Assembly (NCBI GenBank): GCA_900095095.1
Contig: FMBT01000341.1
Span: 186,001 to 250,000 of the forward strand
DNA length: 64,000 nucleotides
Reading direction: 5' to 3'
Origin: Fragilariopsis cylindrus CCMP1102
Lineage: Eukaryota; Bacillariophyta; Bacillariophyceae; Bacillariales; Bacillariaceae
The notes beneath the pieces were generated by a model. It was given only the letters and a program-made list of their open reading frames with translations, had not been told where the DNA came from and did not search any database. The position numbers and the translations under genes were made by a program. Shown here one piece after another: positions 1 to 10,664 of this stretch; the first letter of the stretch is position 1, and every line of letters begins with the position of its first letter.

Positions 1-1770
1 TTCAATATCTAGCTTTCCCTTCTTTTTGTCCATTCGTTGTGTGTACAACCATGTACCAAGATGTTTGGTACTAGTTTGATCATGATCGTTTTGGACTTGT
101 ACTTTGTAAGATTGTGGTATATTATAGCATTGTCCATGTGAATTTCTGTATTCCTGAAGAAGTATATACATATCATCCCAATTCGAATTACAATTAGTTA
201 CATTCGGATCCCAAATAATACCAATATCATCTAATTTTTGAATCCGTTTCTTATTCAGCAAGCCGCGTCTTTTTCGTGCACGTTGATATTCTAACCAATA
301 TCCAAGATTATTGACAACAACTTCATTATCATTGCTGTTGTTGTTCTTGTTGTTGTCATTTGTTGTTGCTGTTGCTGATGTTGTTAATATAACATTTGCT
401 TCTACTTTGACTTCTTCTTCTACTTTGTATTGTTTTGGTACATTACAATGACCTACTCGTTGTTTGTATTCATTAAGTAAGGTAAACATGTAATTCCATG
501 TCTTATGATGTAAATCCCATTCCATACCCAATTCTTCTAATCGTAATTGTCGTTTGGAATCTAATTTTTGAATCTTTTTATGTCTGCGTTGTGTATCTAA
601 CCAAATACCAAGATTTATTGTTTTTATTTTTGCATTTGTATCATTCTCATTATTATCTGTATAAGTAGTATCAATTGTATAGTGTTTCGGTACATTGCAA
701 TGTCCTTCTTTTATTTGGAACCAGATCAGATAGTTAAACATTTCTTCCCATTTTTGTGTCCATACAGTAACAATGTTATTTGTACCATTCACATTCTCAT
801 TCTCATTCTCATTACCTGTACTGATATTAAAAACGACACCAATATCTTCCAGTTGATTTTGTTTTTTCCTACTTAATTTTTGATTCTTTTTTAATTGTCG
901 TTGACGATCCAGCCATCGTCCAAGTAATCGATTATTATTATTGTTATTATTATTATTATAATGTCGTGGTACATAACAATCACCGTACTGGTCCTTATAT
1001 TCTTGAAGTTGTGTTAGCATCTCATTCCATTTTTGGGATGAGACATTCCCACCCCATACAATACCAAGTTGATTCAATTTCTGTTTCTTTATTGGATCAA
1101 GTATTCCTTTTGTCTTCGCTTGACGTTGTGTATTCAACCAGGTACCTAAATTTCTATTAGTTGTAGTATTATTATTTGTTGTTGTTGTTTTATAACTTCG
1201 TGGTACATTACAATGTCCATTTTCTTCTTTGTATAGTACTAGCAATTCAAATGTTTCATCCCAACGACAATCATGACTTATTATTCTTCTTCTTGTTGTT
1301 GTATTTTTATTTGTTATGTTATCTTGTTGCCGCTGCTGCCGACTCGTTGGTAAGAATGACGACGACGAGGAGGAAGAAGAAGAAGCAAGTTCCGTCGACG
1401 ACGACGACGTCGAAGATGATGATGATGCTATTTTCATCGAAGAAAATGGAAGAATCAAGCCATGACGATTATTATCATTATAGCTCGTCGTCGTCCTCCG
1501 ACACGACGACAACCGACAGTTCCGATTCTGTTCGTTGTGGTGGTTATAAGATGATGATGATGATGGTGTTGGTGCTGTCGTATGGGTTGTCGTAAAAGAC
1601 GAGAATGCGTACACCGTATAGTAGCTACCACTTCTTCTTCCTTTTTTACGTGTACACCGTGTAGGAGAGTTGTTGTAACAATGCAACATCAGTGTAATTA
1701 TTATATACCCCAACACTCCCACTAACATCTTCGTCTTCCTCCTCCTCTTCTCTAAACTCATCATTGTCAT
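1..1770 (-). CDS. Helicase-associated (HA) repeat protein, partial at left edge
   Basis: One open frame runs from an ATG at 1770 off the left edge, giving about 590 visible residues. The N-terminus has basic residues and then a hydrophobic stretch (MLVGVLGYIIITLMLHC), which looks like a signal peptide or anchor. A Ser/Thr/Arg-rich linker follows. The rest is at least five HA-type repeats (Pfam 'Helicase associated domain'). Each has a W...L..Y...GHCNVP.. half and then an LG.WL..QR...K...L half, separated by Asn-rich loops. The fifth repeat is cut by the window edge. HA repeats are expanded in diatoms and haptophytes, and their biochemical role is not established. No helicase motor is visible in this part. 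An aromatic residue after a small residue (VYAFSS, near residue 53) could be a plastid-type cleavage site, but this is weak. Confidence 0.8.
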   Translation of the reverse strand, partial: MTMMSLEKRRRKTKMLVGVLGYIIITLMLHCYNNSPTRCTRKKGRRSGSYYTVYAFSSFTTTHTTAPTPSSSSSYNHHNEQNRNCRLSSCRRTTTSYNDNNRHGLILPFSSMKIASSSSSTSSSSTELASSSSSSSSSFLPTSRQQRQQDNITNKNTTTRRRIISHDCRWDETFELLVLYKEENGHCNVPRSYKTTTTNNNTTTNRNLGTWLNTQRQAKTKGILDPIKKQKLNQLGIVWGGNVSSQKWNEMLTQLQEYKDQYGDCYVPRHYNNNNNNNNNRLLGRWLDRQRQLKKNQKLSRKKQNQLEDIGVVFNISTGNENENENVNGTNNIVTVWTQKWEEMFNYLIWFQIKEGHCNVPKHYTIDTTYTDNNENDTNAKIKTINLGIWLDTQRRHKKIQKLDSKRQLRLEELGMEWDLHHKTWNYMFTLLNEYKQRVGHCNVPKQYKVEEEVKVEANVILTTSATATTNDNNKNNNSNDNEVVVNNLGYWLEYQRARKRRGLLNKKRIQKLDDIGIIWDPNVTNCNSNWDDMYILLQEYRNSHGQCYNIPQSYKVQVQNDHDQTSTKHLGTWLYTQRMDKKKGKLDIE

Positions 1771-2367
1771 TACTATATACGGTATCAGTCAGATTGGATT
1801 GAAGGCGTTTAAGTTCAAAAGTAGAGTGTCCCTGCTGCGATAAGTTAGTAGAGTGCTAGAATGTTGTATTGTCCTCTTCACAAGTTAGTTTAGTTAGCTG
1901 TTGCCTTCAAATAAATCTTCAATCTTAGCTGGAATATGATGGCATGACGTCGTTCAAAAAAAAATGCTTCGGGACTGATTAGTCCGTGACTGAAGATTCA
2001 AACGAAGAAAATACGTTAGAATCATAGTTACTGTAGCGTTAGTTCAAATCATAGTACATTGTACCTGGTAAGATTTTGAAATATCATTCATAGTAATTTC
2101 ATGCGGAAGAACAGCTTCCTTCGTTTTTACGCGTCCATACTTCTATTCATTCATACACTGTAGATATTTTTACTAATTTTCTTTCAAAAGATATCATTAT
2201 CTCTCATCTGATCGGTGAACGATGTACAGTATTACAGTAGAGCGAAAACGGATACACACACACACACACACAATACAGATAGACGAAACGCAACGATTTG
2301 GTTTGGTTCATTAAGAAGTAACGAGTGACGACAACCAGAGACGTTCGTTAAGAAAAATTTGAAGAAG
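1771..2367. other. Intergenic region between divergent genes, with (AC)n
   Basis: About 600 bases separate the minus-strand HA-repeat gene from the plus-strand glycosyltransferase, so both promoters should lie here. A short (AC)n tract lies at 2254-2272. I see no other coding signal. Confidence 0.6.
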
Positions 2368-5300
2368 ATGATGACGATGAAGAAGAAACAGCAACCACGT
2401 GTTTCCTTAGCAGGAAGAAAATATCAATTTGAAACTAGTATTAGAACTCTTAATAAATCAAATAATTCAAATGAAAATAATGAAAATGAAAATATAATTA
2501 TTAATGATGGCAATAATGACATCGACAACAGCAATGATAGTGGCAATGGCAATAACAATAACAATACTTACGATGATGATGATGATGATGTATTAGATTT
2601 TCACTTACCAATAATGAATATATGTATATTAGTGGTTGGTACACATGGTGATGTCTTACCATTTTGTTCCTTAGCCAAACAATTGCAATTATTAGGTCAT
2701 CGTGTACGATTAGCCTCTCATGAGATACATCGACTCACCGTTACATCACGTGACATTGAATTTTTTCCATTGGCAGGTAATCCAAAACAATTATCCAAAT
2801 GGATGGTACAGACCGGTGGTACCATATTAGGAGAAGTGAAACCAAATAATATCAAAAATTTATCGAAAAAAGATAAAATGGTCAAACAAATTATTCAATC
2901 CTGTTGGCCAGCCTGTACTGCCAAAGATCCCTTTAATCCATACGGTGGAGAGCCCTTCTTAGCGGATGCTGGTAAGATTATTGAAAAAAAAAGATTTTTG
3001 TGGTGCCTGTCGTGTTGTTTTTTGTCTTGTCTCGTGGTGGTTCATGTGTTAACTCCATCTATATCTAATATCTGTTGCTGATAATGATGTTATTTCTTTC
3101 TCTCATTCATTCTCTCGTTCGTTTCGGTAATCACACCACACCACATCACATCACTGCTCACGTACATACACACACCTTTCCTTCTTCTCTTTGACCAACC
3201 CCTTATATATTATATCATCTTTTCTAATATTTGTTAAACAGTGATTGCAAATCCACCATGTATTGGACATATACATGTTTGTGAAGCATTAGGTATACCC
3301 CTTCACATTATGTTCCCCCAGCCATGGTATTATGGTACAAAATCATTTCCACATCCAATGTCTGGTTTAGGTTATCAAGAATATCCATTATCAATTAATT
3401 CAAAATCGTATTATGCCTTTGAAACATTAATGTGGACCAATTTTGGTTCGGATATTAATAAATGGCGTTCGAGAACATTAGGTTTACCACCAATACCATT
3501 AGTATTGAATTTTGCGAATCCAATTAAATCATCGAATATACCATTTAGTGCAATGTGGTCACCATCATTTGTACCAAAACCAAATGATTGGCCAAAACAA
3601 GTACGTGTTGTGGGTACATTTACACAAGATAAGAAAAATAGTAGTGGGGGTGTTGATATAACAAAATTTGGTGCTTTAATTGACTGGCTTAATGTTAGTA
3701 ATGGTGATAATGATAATGATGATGAAAGTAGTGATACTAATAAACCAGTATTTATTGGTTTTGGTTCGATGGTTATTAATGATACCGAACGATTATCAAA
3801 CATTATCATTGATGCAGCACGTACAACAAAAACAAGAATTATCGTACAATCCTCATGGTCTAAGATTGATGTAACATCTGAACCGATATTATGCCATGGT
3901 GTTGGTCCTGTCGCACATGATTGGTTATTACCACAATGTCGCGCTGTTATACATCATGGTACGTATTGAATTCGATTTGATTTTTTCGTTACGTTACGTT
4001 ACGTTTTTGTTATTGTCACGTTTTCATTGTTTACGCTCGTTCGTTCGTTCGTTTATCTCACTTTCTTTCTCTCACTCACCTTCACTCTCACATCATACTG
4101 ACTGCTCTCACTCAAACAAAACATGTCGATATACTCAACCACAACAAAAAAAAAAAAGGTGGAGCAGGAACGACCGCTGCAGGATTACGATATGGGCTAC
4201 CAAATTTTATCTGTCCATTTTTTGGTGATCAATACATGTGGGGTGCAATGGTCCATCGTGCAGGTGTTGGACCGGAACCTTGTCCTGTTGATGATCTAAC
4301 GTCGGAAATATTGGTAGAAAAATTACAAGAATTAACATCAATTGAAATAAAACAAAAAGCTTCCGAATTAGCTATTAAAATGAATGAAGAAGATGGCGTG
4401 TTAAGTGGATTAGATCATTTTTGTCATTCCTTACCACGTGACAGTATGATGTGCGATGTATCACTTATTATGGGTGAATCTACATTAGCTAAGTATCATA
4501 CCTGCCAATCACGGATGAATATCTCGAAGGAGGTTGCTGCTGTTATGGTAACAAAACCTATTGAATTTGTTGTACCGTTTGACTTTAAAAATAATTTGCG
4601 TATATTATCAAAGAAAATACGTCGTAAGTTTCTCACATTCGACCCGAATCAAAAAGAACTATTTGTTCCACATGGAACAACAACATACGCATTAAGTGGT
4701 GGACATCATAAAGTACATCGTAGTATTGCCGGTGCATGCTCAGAATCATTACGGATTTTCCTTAAGGGATTGTTCCAATGTTGTTTACGACCAGATAAAT
4801 TTGCGAGATTATATGGTTGCTGTGGTTGTTTATGTGGCTGTCTCTGTTTTCCTTTCTACACTATCTGGTATTGGTTCGAAGCGATTTTTGTTTATATTGA
4901 TCGACTTGGTGTTGCTATTGCTAATAATTGTTTCAATAAACAATGGTTATACATGATTGATTCATCGGTACAAGCAAATGTATACCAATCCCCGACAGAT
5001 TCGATTGATAATCTAGTACTGATGCATGCAAATCTAGAAGAAAAACGAATTATTGAAATAAAGCATGGACTTCAAATTGGTAGGTCTGCGATGTCAATCT
5101 TTGATACATGCGAACCTAAATTCCGTAATGGACATTGGCATTGGAAGGAGGTACCGACCCAAACCTTAAGGTCGGTTCTTATGAATACGCGAGGTCTCAA
5201 TGGTCAAACGAAGCTAGGTCTTACAACCACAGAGTTTACAACACTCATCAATCGATTTGATAGGTACGAACAACAACAACAACAACAACACCAGCAACAA

Positions 5301-5567
5301 CGTGAAATTTCAGATGACGATGATGATGACGAGGATGATAATGAACACAAGGAAAACTTTATTAGCTCTAGTCGATTCTGTCTATTTATCGGAGAGGCCG
5401 TACATGAACGTTTTAATAAAACAACTGTATCGGAAGAAATGTATTTTGATGGTGAGGAGATTGTTGAATCAAATAGTCATATTGAAAGGATATCTACAGA
5501 TCCAAGACATATCACAATTACCGTCCCCATCGGTGGTGCTGATGATGATGATGACAACAATAATTAG
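2368..5567 (+). CDS. Sterol 3-beta-glucosyltransferase-like enzyme (GT-B fold), three exons
   Basis: Spliced as 2368-2971, 3242-3958 and 4159-5567 (909 residues). Both introns are GT-AG and keep phase. The first join restores a D.VIANPPCIGHIHVCEALG motif and the second restores HHGGAGTTAAG. After an Asn/Asp-rich N-terminus (about 75 residues) comes the donor-fold start (ICILVVGTHGDVLPFCSLAKQ). The C-terminal nucleotide-sugar half, with the HHGGAGT...FFGDQ motif, lies near residue 440. This pattern is that of UDP-glucose:sterol glucosyltransferases (Atg26/UGT80 kin), which make steryl glucosides at membranes. The tail after about residue 550 is unusual: a Cys-rich hydrophobic stretch (CCGCLCGCLCFPFYTIWYWF) and an acidic end, so the enzyme may be membrane-anchored at its C-terminus. 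The first ATG at 2368 is used. An in-frame TTG nine bases earlier is not a plausible start. Confidence 0.85.
2972..3241 (+). other. Intron 1 of the glucosyltransferase
   Basis: Donor G|GTAAGA at 2972 and acceptor AACAG at 3237-3241. It splits a codon after its first base. Removing it restores the conserved NPP motif. Confidence 0.8.
3959..4158 (+). other. Intron 2 of the glucosyltransferase
   Basis: Donor G|GTACGT at 3959 and acceptor after a poly-A run, ending AG at 4157-4158. It splits the Gly codon inside the HHGGAG nucleotide-sugar motif. Confidence 0.8.
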
Positions 5568-6259
5568 TCGTAAATTGCATCTGTAATAAGTGAAGAAAAT
5601 ACATGTCATTCGAAAAAGTCTAAAAAATACGCACCCACTCTCTAGTTTGATTCTATATAATTATTCGTACAAAGTGATAATATATGTTAAAAAGTAATCT
5701 AACTTCACTATGATAGATTTAAAATACATTGAACAGTTTTTCATGTTACAATTACTAGCTGAGAATGATATTGTTTTTCATCGCCATTTCTTGTGTTGAG
5801 GTAGTCGTTCCTGATTTGGTGGTACGGTATCATCTCTGAATGCGAGAAGTGCAGGAATGCGAAAAAGTGAATGTTGCTTTTCGCATCTCTTGTAAATTCG
5901 ATTGTGGTTCGCCTCATACTTGCCTGTAGAGGTTGAATTCAGCAAGAAGAAGCAATGTATTGCTTGGATGAGTCGAATGAGTCGAGGGAATCTTCTTCGA
6001 ATGACAATCGAATCTTCGCGGCGAAGCTCTAGAAGTTGTGTTAGTGAAGAGATAATTTCGCGCGCCATACCGTGTAGTACGGTACATTGGATCTATCTTT
6101 TTGGACTGTGTGCAAAAGTAAGGCACTACCGTAAGAAATTAGTGAAACAAGAGCCTATGTATCAAATACCGATGTCGACAGTATTACTAGAATAAAAGTA
6201 ATATTAACAACAACTTAACCAGATCAACAAAACAAAACGAGACAAAGGACATAGACAAG
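5568..6259. other. Intergenic region, no supported gene
   Basis: Between tandem plus-strand genes. Overlapping short frames on both strands (5778-6195) show no recognisable motif, signal peptide or composition bias, and I do not call them. The VTC promoter should lie in the last few hundred bases. Confidence 0.5.
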
Positions 6260-9015
6260 ATGGTTGCATTTGGTGAACATTTAAAGGCGAATATCGCACC
6301 AGAATTTGGTCCCGATGCTTACATTAAATATCAAGAACTTGATGACATTATTCAAAAATTATCAGAAACAGCACCAAGTGGGTAAGTCATCTCGTCTCGT
6401 CTCGTATATTCTCCCTGCCTTCGCTCTTTTACCTGCTTTCTCCCATGCATATCATGAGTTCGACATTACATTGTATTTATGAATGGGTCATACACTGTTG
6501 ATGATAACTAACAAGCTTGCGTTTCCTTTTTCTTCTTTTTTTTTAAACTATTAAATTAAATTGAATAAATTAATTATTAAACTAAATTATGTACAAGTCC
6601 TGATTTACAAAATCGTCAAGTATCGATGACGGTACCAACACAAACAGATTCACGTGGATTAGCTGTTAGTGCAGAAACTATTACAGAGGAAGAATTTTTA
6701 CGTAAAATGGATATTGAATTAGCCAAGGTTGAAAAATTTACATTACAAAAAGTTAGTGAATTACGTACAAAGATTGAAGATGTTGAAGCATCCGCAACAA
6801 CAAATGATATGGATAAGGCGGATGAGATTGCTAATGATTTTTTACGACTAGAAAAATATGTGAATATTAACTTTATGGGTTGTCATAAGATATTAAAGAA
6901 ACATGATAAGAATTTACCAGCCATGCCATGTAAGGCATTTTATGTATCCCGAATGCATGCACAAGCATGGGTCCGTGGTGATTATTCTGATTTAGTGGTA
7001 CGATTATCGCATATATATTCCTCATTACGAGATGATCATGTTGCAGAAGTTAATAACGATCAACAATCCTTCTTACGATCCACAACAAAGTATTGGGTCA
7101 AGACAGAGGACGTATCACGTGTGAAGTATTATGTATTACGTCATTTACCTGTATTTTTACAAAAAACATCGACAGGTGAAAGTGATTCTCAATTTACTAA
7201 TTCTGTTTACTTAGATAATGATCAACTCGAATTATATCATGGCCGGTTAGAAAAATCACCTGGTGCAATTGCATTACGATTGCGTTGGTATGGAAATGGT
7301 AATCCTAAATTAGTATTTGTGGAACGTAAAACACATAATGATAAATGGTGAGTCGAGTCGAGTCATTCGTGTGCTTCGTGTGCGTTGTCGATTGTCATAT
7401 TGTCCTGTCTTTTTTCGTAAACATGCCGCTTCTATTACTGTCCGTCCGTTGCCAAATCAAAATCAAATCATAATTAATCCTCACCGTTTATATGTCTTGT
7501 CTATCCCATCCAATCCCTTTTTAAAATAATAATTCTATTTCATACAGGACCGGTGAAGTGTCTGTGAAAGAACGTTTTACTGTACGTTATATATACCATG
7601 TATTGTATAATATTGTATTGTGTGTGTATTTAATACTATTTATGTACTGTGTTTTCTACTGCCGCTTCTTCCCTCACTCACTCTCCTTTTACTTCTTCTT
7701 CTTCCACTTCAATTCAATTCAAATTTAACTCATCTTATCTATCTAAAAGGTTGATGAATCGGAAGTGCAATCCGTATTAACTAATACGTATCCAATTGCT
7801 GAAAAGAAGAAGGCGATGCTTGCTAAAGGTAAATCACAAAAGGAATGTGATGAATGGGAAACATTAGTACGTGAAATTACACAGGTATGTGTTAGTAAGC
7901 AATTGGTACCAACATGTCGAACACAATGTATGAGAACTGCATTTCAAATCCCATTTGATGCGACAGTTAGAATTTCTTTAGATACTAATTTATGTATGAT
8001 ATCAGAACGTGGATATGATTTAAATAATATGAAAACATGGTTCCGTAATCCTGAATGGATATTACAACCACAAGAAATTACACGTTTCCCCCATGCTGTA
8101 CTTGAAATTAAATTAGAATTAAAGGGTGGTAATATGACTGCACCTAAATGGGTTGGTGATTTACAAAATTCTGGTCTTATATATGAGTGTCATAAGTATT
8201 CTAAATACTGCCACGGAACAGCAGTATTATTACCAGAAGATGTACGTAGTGTTCCCTACTGGGTTGATGATGTTACATTACGTGAATCGATTATTGCATC
8301 GGGGGGTCGACGTATATTAATGGAACCAGGTGAAGGTCCCGCACCAGGTGCGAATGCAATTTATGATCACTTATTACCATTTGGTGATCAAGATAATGAT
8401 CGGTCCCAAACTGCTGTTGGACGGACATACGTTTCTGTTGCAGCCTCGAAGGGTATAACTGGTAATCAAGCCAATGTAGGCAACGTACCAGTTGGATTCG
8501 ATCTTGGTGGTGGTGCCACCGTAAATGCTATTCTAGGTGATGATATTGATATTGATGATGATCAAGATGAGGAGGAAGGTTGCTGCGGTTGGGTATTCCC
8601 ATTCTGTTCACGGTACAATCAGTACGCAGCAAACGTTGTTGCACCGACATCGTTTCAGAAGATTGAACCAAAGATGTTCTTTGCGAATGAACGTACCTTT
8701 TTGCATTGGTTACATTATGCTGTTGTACTATCATCGATTGCAGCTGCTGTATTATCAATGTCAGAAGTACCCGGTGAGGAATGGCGTCAATGGTATGCTA
8801 TGGCATTGTTACCAATCAGTCTTGCATTTTGTTTATATGCATTGCATATCTTCTTGTGGCGTCAAGATCAAATTAAGAATCGTATCCCCGCACGTTGGGA
8901 TGATCCGATGGGTCCACTCATCCTTGGATCGGTGGTTGTTGCCGTCCTTGCTATTAATTTCTTTACACAACTATATGCATTAGCTAAGGCTGGTATTGAG
9001 GAGGGTAGCTTGTAG
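6260..9015 (+). CDS. VTC4: VTC4-type polyphosphate polymerase (SPX + VTC core + membrane domain), four exons
   Basis: Spliced as 6260-6381, 6598-7347, 7548-7581 and 7750-9015 (723 residues). All introns are GT-AG and phases match. The N-terminus (MVAFGEHLKANIAPEFGPD) starts an SPX domain, which senses inositol pyrophosphates. The central CYTH/TTM-fold core is clear from SVYLDN, YHGRLEKSPGAIALRLRWYG, VFVERKTHNDKWTGE and SVKERF, the last split by two small introns. Asp/Glu-rich and Cys-containing linkers come next. The C-terminal membrane domain (about residues 600-723) begins FFANERTFLHWLHYAVVLSS and has three hydrophobic spans. In yeast the VTC complex makes polyphosphate from ATP and passes it into the vacuole. 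The core motifs expected for the catalytic subunit Vtc4, rather than an accessory Vtc, appear present. Family-typical length. Confidence 0.92.
6382..6597 (+). other. Intron 1 of VTC4-like gene
   Basis: GTAAGT donor at 6382 and ACAAG acceptor ending at 6597. It falls within the SPX domain and splits a Gly codon after its second base. Confidence 0.8.
7348..7547 (+). other. Intron 2 of VTC4-like gene
   Basis: GTGAGT donor at 7348 and TACAG acceptor ending at 7547. The join restores the conserved ERKTHNDKWTGE motif. Confidence 0.8.
7582..7749 (+). other. Intron 3 of VTC4-like gene, after a 34-base micro-exon
   Basis: GTACGT donor at 7582 and AAAAG acceptor ending at 7749. The exon between introns 2 and 3 is only 34 bases (7548-7581). 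Confidence 0.75.
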
Positions 9016-9040
9016 AAAAGTATATAAAACGAGATAAATC

Positions 9041-9041
9041 A

Positions 9042-9090
<49 letters not shown>

Positions 9091-9092
9091 GG
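9041..9092. repeat. Compound microsatellite (GAAA)n(GA)n
   Basis: A tetranucleotide GAAA run passes directly into a GA run, about 25 bases after the VTC4 stop, probably within its 3' UTR. Confidence 0.9.
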
Positions 9093-9513
9093 CAAATAGA
9101 AGAAGAAAAACCTTCAACATGTTTAGCGAAATGATTTATATTCAGATAATATCACTTTCGTTAGGTATAATTAAATAATAGTAATCAACATCCCACGGAT
9201 CGCTGGTGGAAGACAAGAAAAAGTTGCAATCGATCATATAAGTTCATATAAATAAATATTAGTTATCGATTTCCCCCCTGACTAACTGTATTTCTGTAGT
9301 AGTTGTTGTACCGTAGCAGTAATAAGTACTGAATAGTAACATTTATTGAGGAAAATGCTGTCAACTGGCAATCAACAACAAAAGAATTTTCTTTTTGTTT
9401 TGTGAAGCGATAAATCATAAGCGCGCGCCAAAGCAGTAAAAAAATCTTTTTCCTTTTTTCACACCATCATAAAAAGACCTATCTCTCGCTTTCGTCGATC
9501 CAACGGAAAGTCG

Positions 9514-9656
9514 TGCCAAAAGAAAAATCCTGAATTCACATAAAAACAAAACGAATAGGATGCCATTCCCGCCATTTCGAACACCTTTGAGCGTCGTCAA
9601 TCATTAATTATTAACTCCTGCCAAAAGAAAAATCCTGAATTCACATAAAAACAAAA
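9514..9656. repeat. 38-bp perfect direct repeat pair
   Basis: The sequence beginning TGCCAAAAGAAAAATCCTG occurs at 9514-9551 and again at 9619-9656 in the same orientation, without mismatch. It lies in the presumed promoter of the Ala-rich protein gene. Confidence 0.9.
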
Positions 9657-9759
9657 AAATATTTTCAAATTTTTCAAATCTTCTCTTTCAGATCTGAAAT
9701 TTTCACATCACGACACAAAGAACGTTTGTGTCACCTCTCCTTTGAAAAGAAGTCAAGTG

Positions 9760-10554
9760 ATGATGCAGTTTCGACAGGCGAATAATAAACAGAAACAAAA
9801 CAACAACGACACAAACAACCTAGCATTACAGCATTACAGCATGACAGCCGTTCGTAATAACACCCTCGAAGAAACTATGACGAAGCAAGAAGTCGGCTAT
9901 GGCGCGATTGATGATACCAACCCGGAGCCACAGAAGACCCCCCACAAGATCACGCGACGCACAACCTATGGGATTCTTCTCTTTGTGATTAGCTTCTTCC
10001 TCGTCGCTGGTGCCGGTGCTGGTGCCGGTGTTACTCGTTCGTCTCTGAGGTCTGACACCGCATCGATTGTAGTGTCGTCGGAGGGATACCCAAGCGTAGC
10101 CGATTTGGAAAAGGCTGCGGACTTGGCGCAGGGAAAAGCAGATGCGGCCGCCACTGTTGCTACTAAAGCGGCAGCAGTGGTAGTTGCCGCGGAGGATTCA
10201 GCCGAGGAGGCTTCGGTAGTAGCAAGCGAAGCCAACACCGCAGCTCTTGCAGCAAGGACAGCTGCCAAAAACGGAGGCGAAAAAGAAAAAATAGCTGTGG
10301 CGATCGCGATAGACGAAGCAGATAAGGCCGCCATCGCAAATGAATATTGGTTAGCTGCGGTAGATAACGCCAACATAGCAAGCGCGAAAGCGAATAATGC
10401 ATCAGCAATCGCCTCCCAAGCAGCAAGTGTAGCTGCGGCTGCACTAGCTACCGCGAAGGCGAACTCCTGTGGTGTGCACGGCTTAATATGCACGAAGAAT
10501 GAATATTGCTCCGTAGTACCACTACCACCTTTTTATTTCTGTTTTACGGAATAA
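9760..10554 (+). CDS. Ala-rich single-pass membrane protein, function unknown
   Basis: The first ATG of the frame is at 9760; an earlier in-frame TTG at 9742 is not used. The protein has 264 residues. A hydrophilic N-terminus (about 70 residues) is followed by one membrane span (YGILLFVISFFLVAGAGAG). Next come about 130 residues that are nearly half Ala, with regularly spaced Asp, Glu, Lys and Asn, as expected of a long amphipathic helix. The end is Cys-containing (CGVHGLICTKNEYC). The lack of a cleavable N-terminal signal suggests type II topology with the Ala-rich helix in the lumen or outside the cell. GC content is visibly higher than in neighbouring genes. I cannot assign a family. Ala-rich helices occur in LEA-like, antifreeze-like and coiled-coil proteins, and nothing here chooses among these. 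Confidence 0.7.
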   Translation: MMQFRQANNKQKQNNNDTNNLALQHYSMTAVRNNTLEETMTKQEVGYGAIDDTNPEPQKTPHKITRRTTYGILLFVISFFLVAGAGAGAGVTRSSLRSDTASIVVSSEGYPSVADLEKAADLAQGKADAAATVATKAAAVVVAAEDSAEEASVVASEANTAALAARTAAKNGGEKEKIAVAIAIDEADKAAIANEYWLAAVDNANIASAKANNASAIASQAASVAAAALATAKANSCGVHGLICTKNEYCSVVPLPPFYFCFTE

Positions 10555-10561
10555 AGTACCG

Positions 10562-10664
10562 AACACACACACACACAACACACAACACACAACACACAAC
10601 ACACAACACACAACACACAACACACAACACACAAGAGAGGGAGAGAGAGAGAGAGAGAGAGAGA
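10562..10664. repeat. 7-bp minisatellite (ACACAAC)n passing into (GA)n
   Basis: About nine copies of a 7-bp unit follow a short (AC)n and are followed by a (GA)n run. It begins a few bases after the stop of the Ala-rich protein gene. Confidence 0.9.

Larger units (their letters stand above)
9016..9759. other. Intergenic region with a 38-bp direct repeat
   Basis: Holds the 3' UTR microsatellite and two perfect 38-bp copies at 9514-9551 and 9619-9656, 105 bases apart. I found no gene here. A short minus-strand frame at 9415-9600 has no recognisable features. Confidence 0.6.

Noticed and set aside
1176-1595. Plus-strand 139-codon frame with a Met-rich, Ser-rich end
   Set aside because: Shadow of the minus-strand HA-repeat gene, which has five domain repeats in one frame.
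5778-6195. Overlapping short frames on both strands between the glucosyltransferase and VTC4
   Set aside because: Neither shows a signal peptide, domain motif, low-complexity bias of local genes or splice context. Left as intergenic.
9966-10493. A 175-codon minus-strand frame, Ala/Ser-rich
   Set aside because: It is the shadow of the Ala-rich plus-strand gene; GCN codons read Ala/Cys/Ser-like on the other strand. It has no own motif or start context.
10562-10664. Considered a CRISPR-like or satellite array
   Set aside because: Units are 7 bp without spacers; a simple minisatellite.
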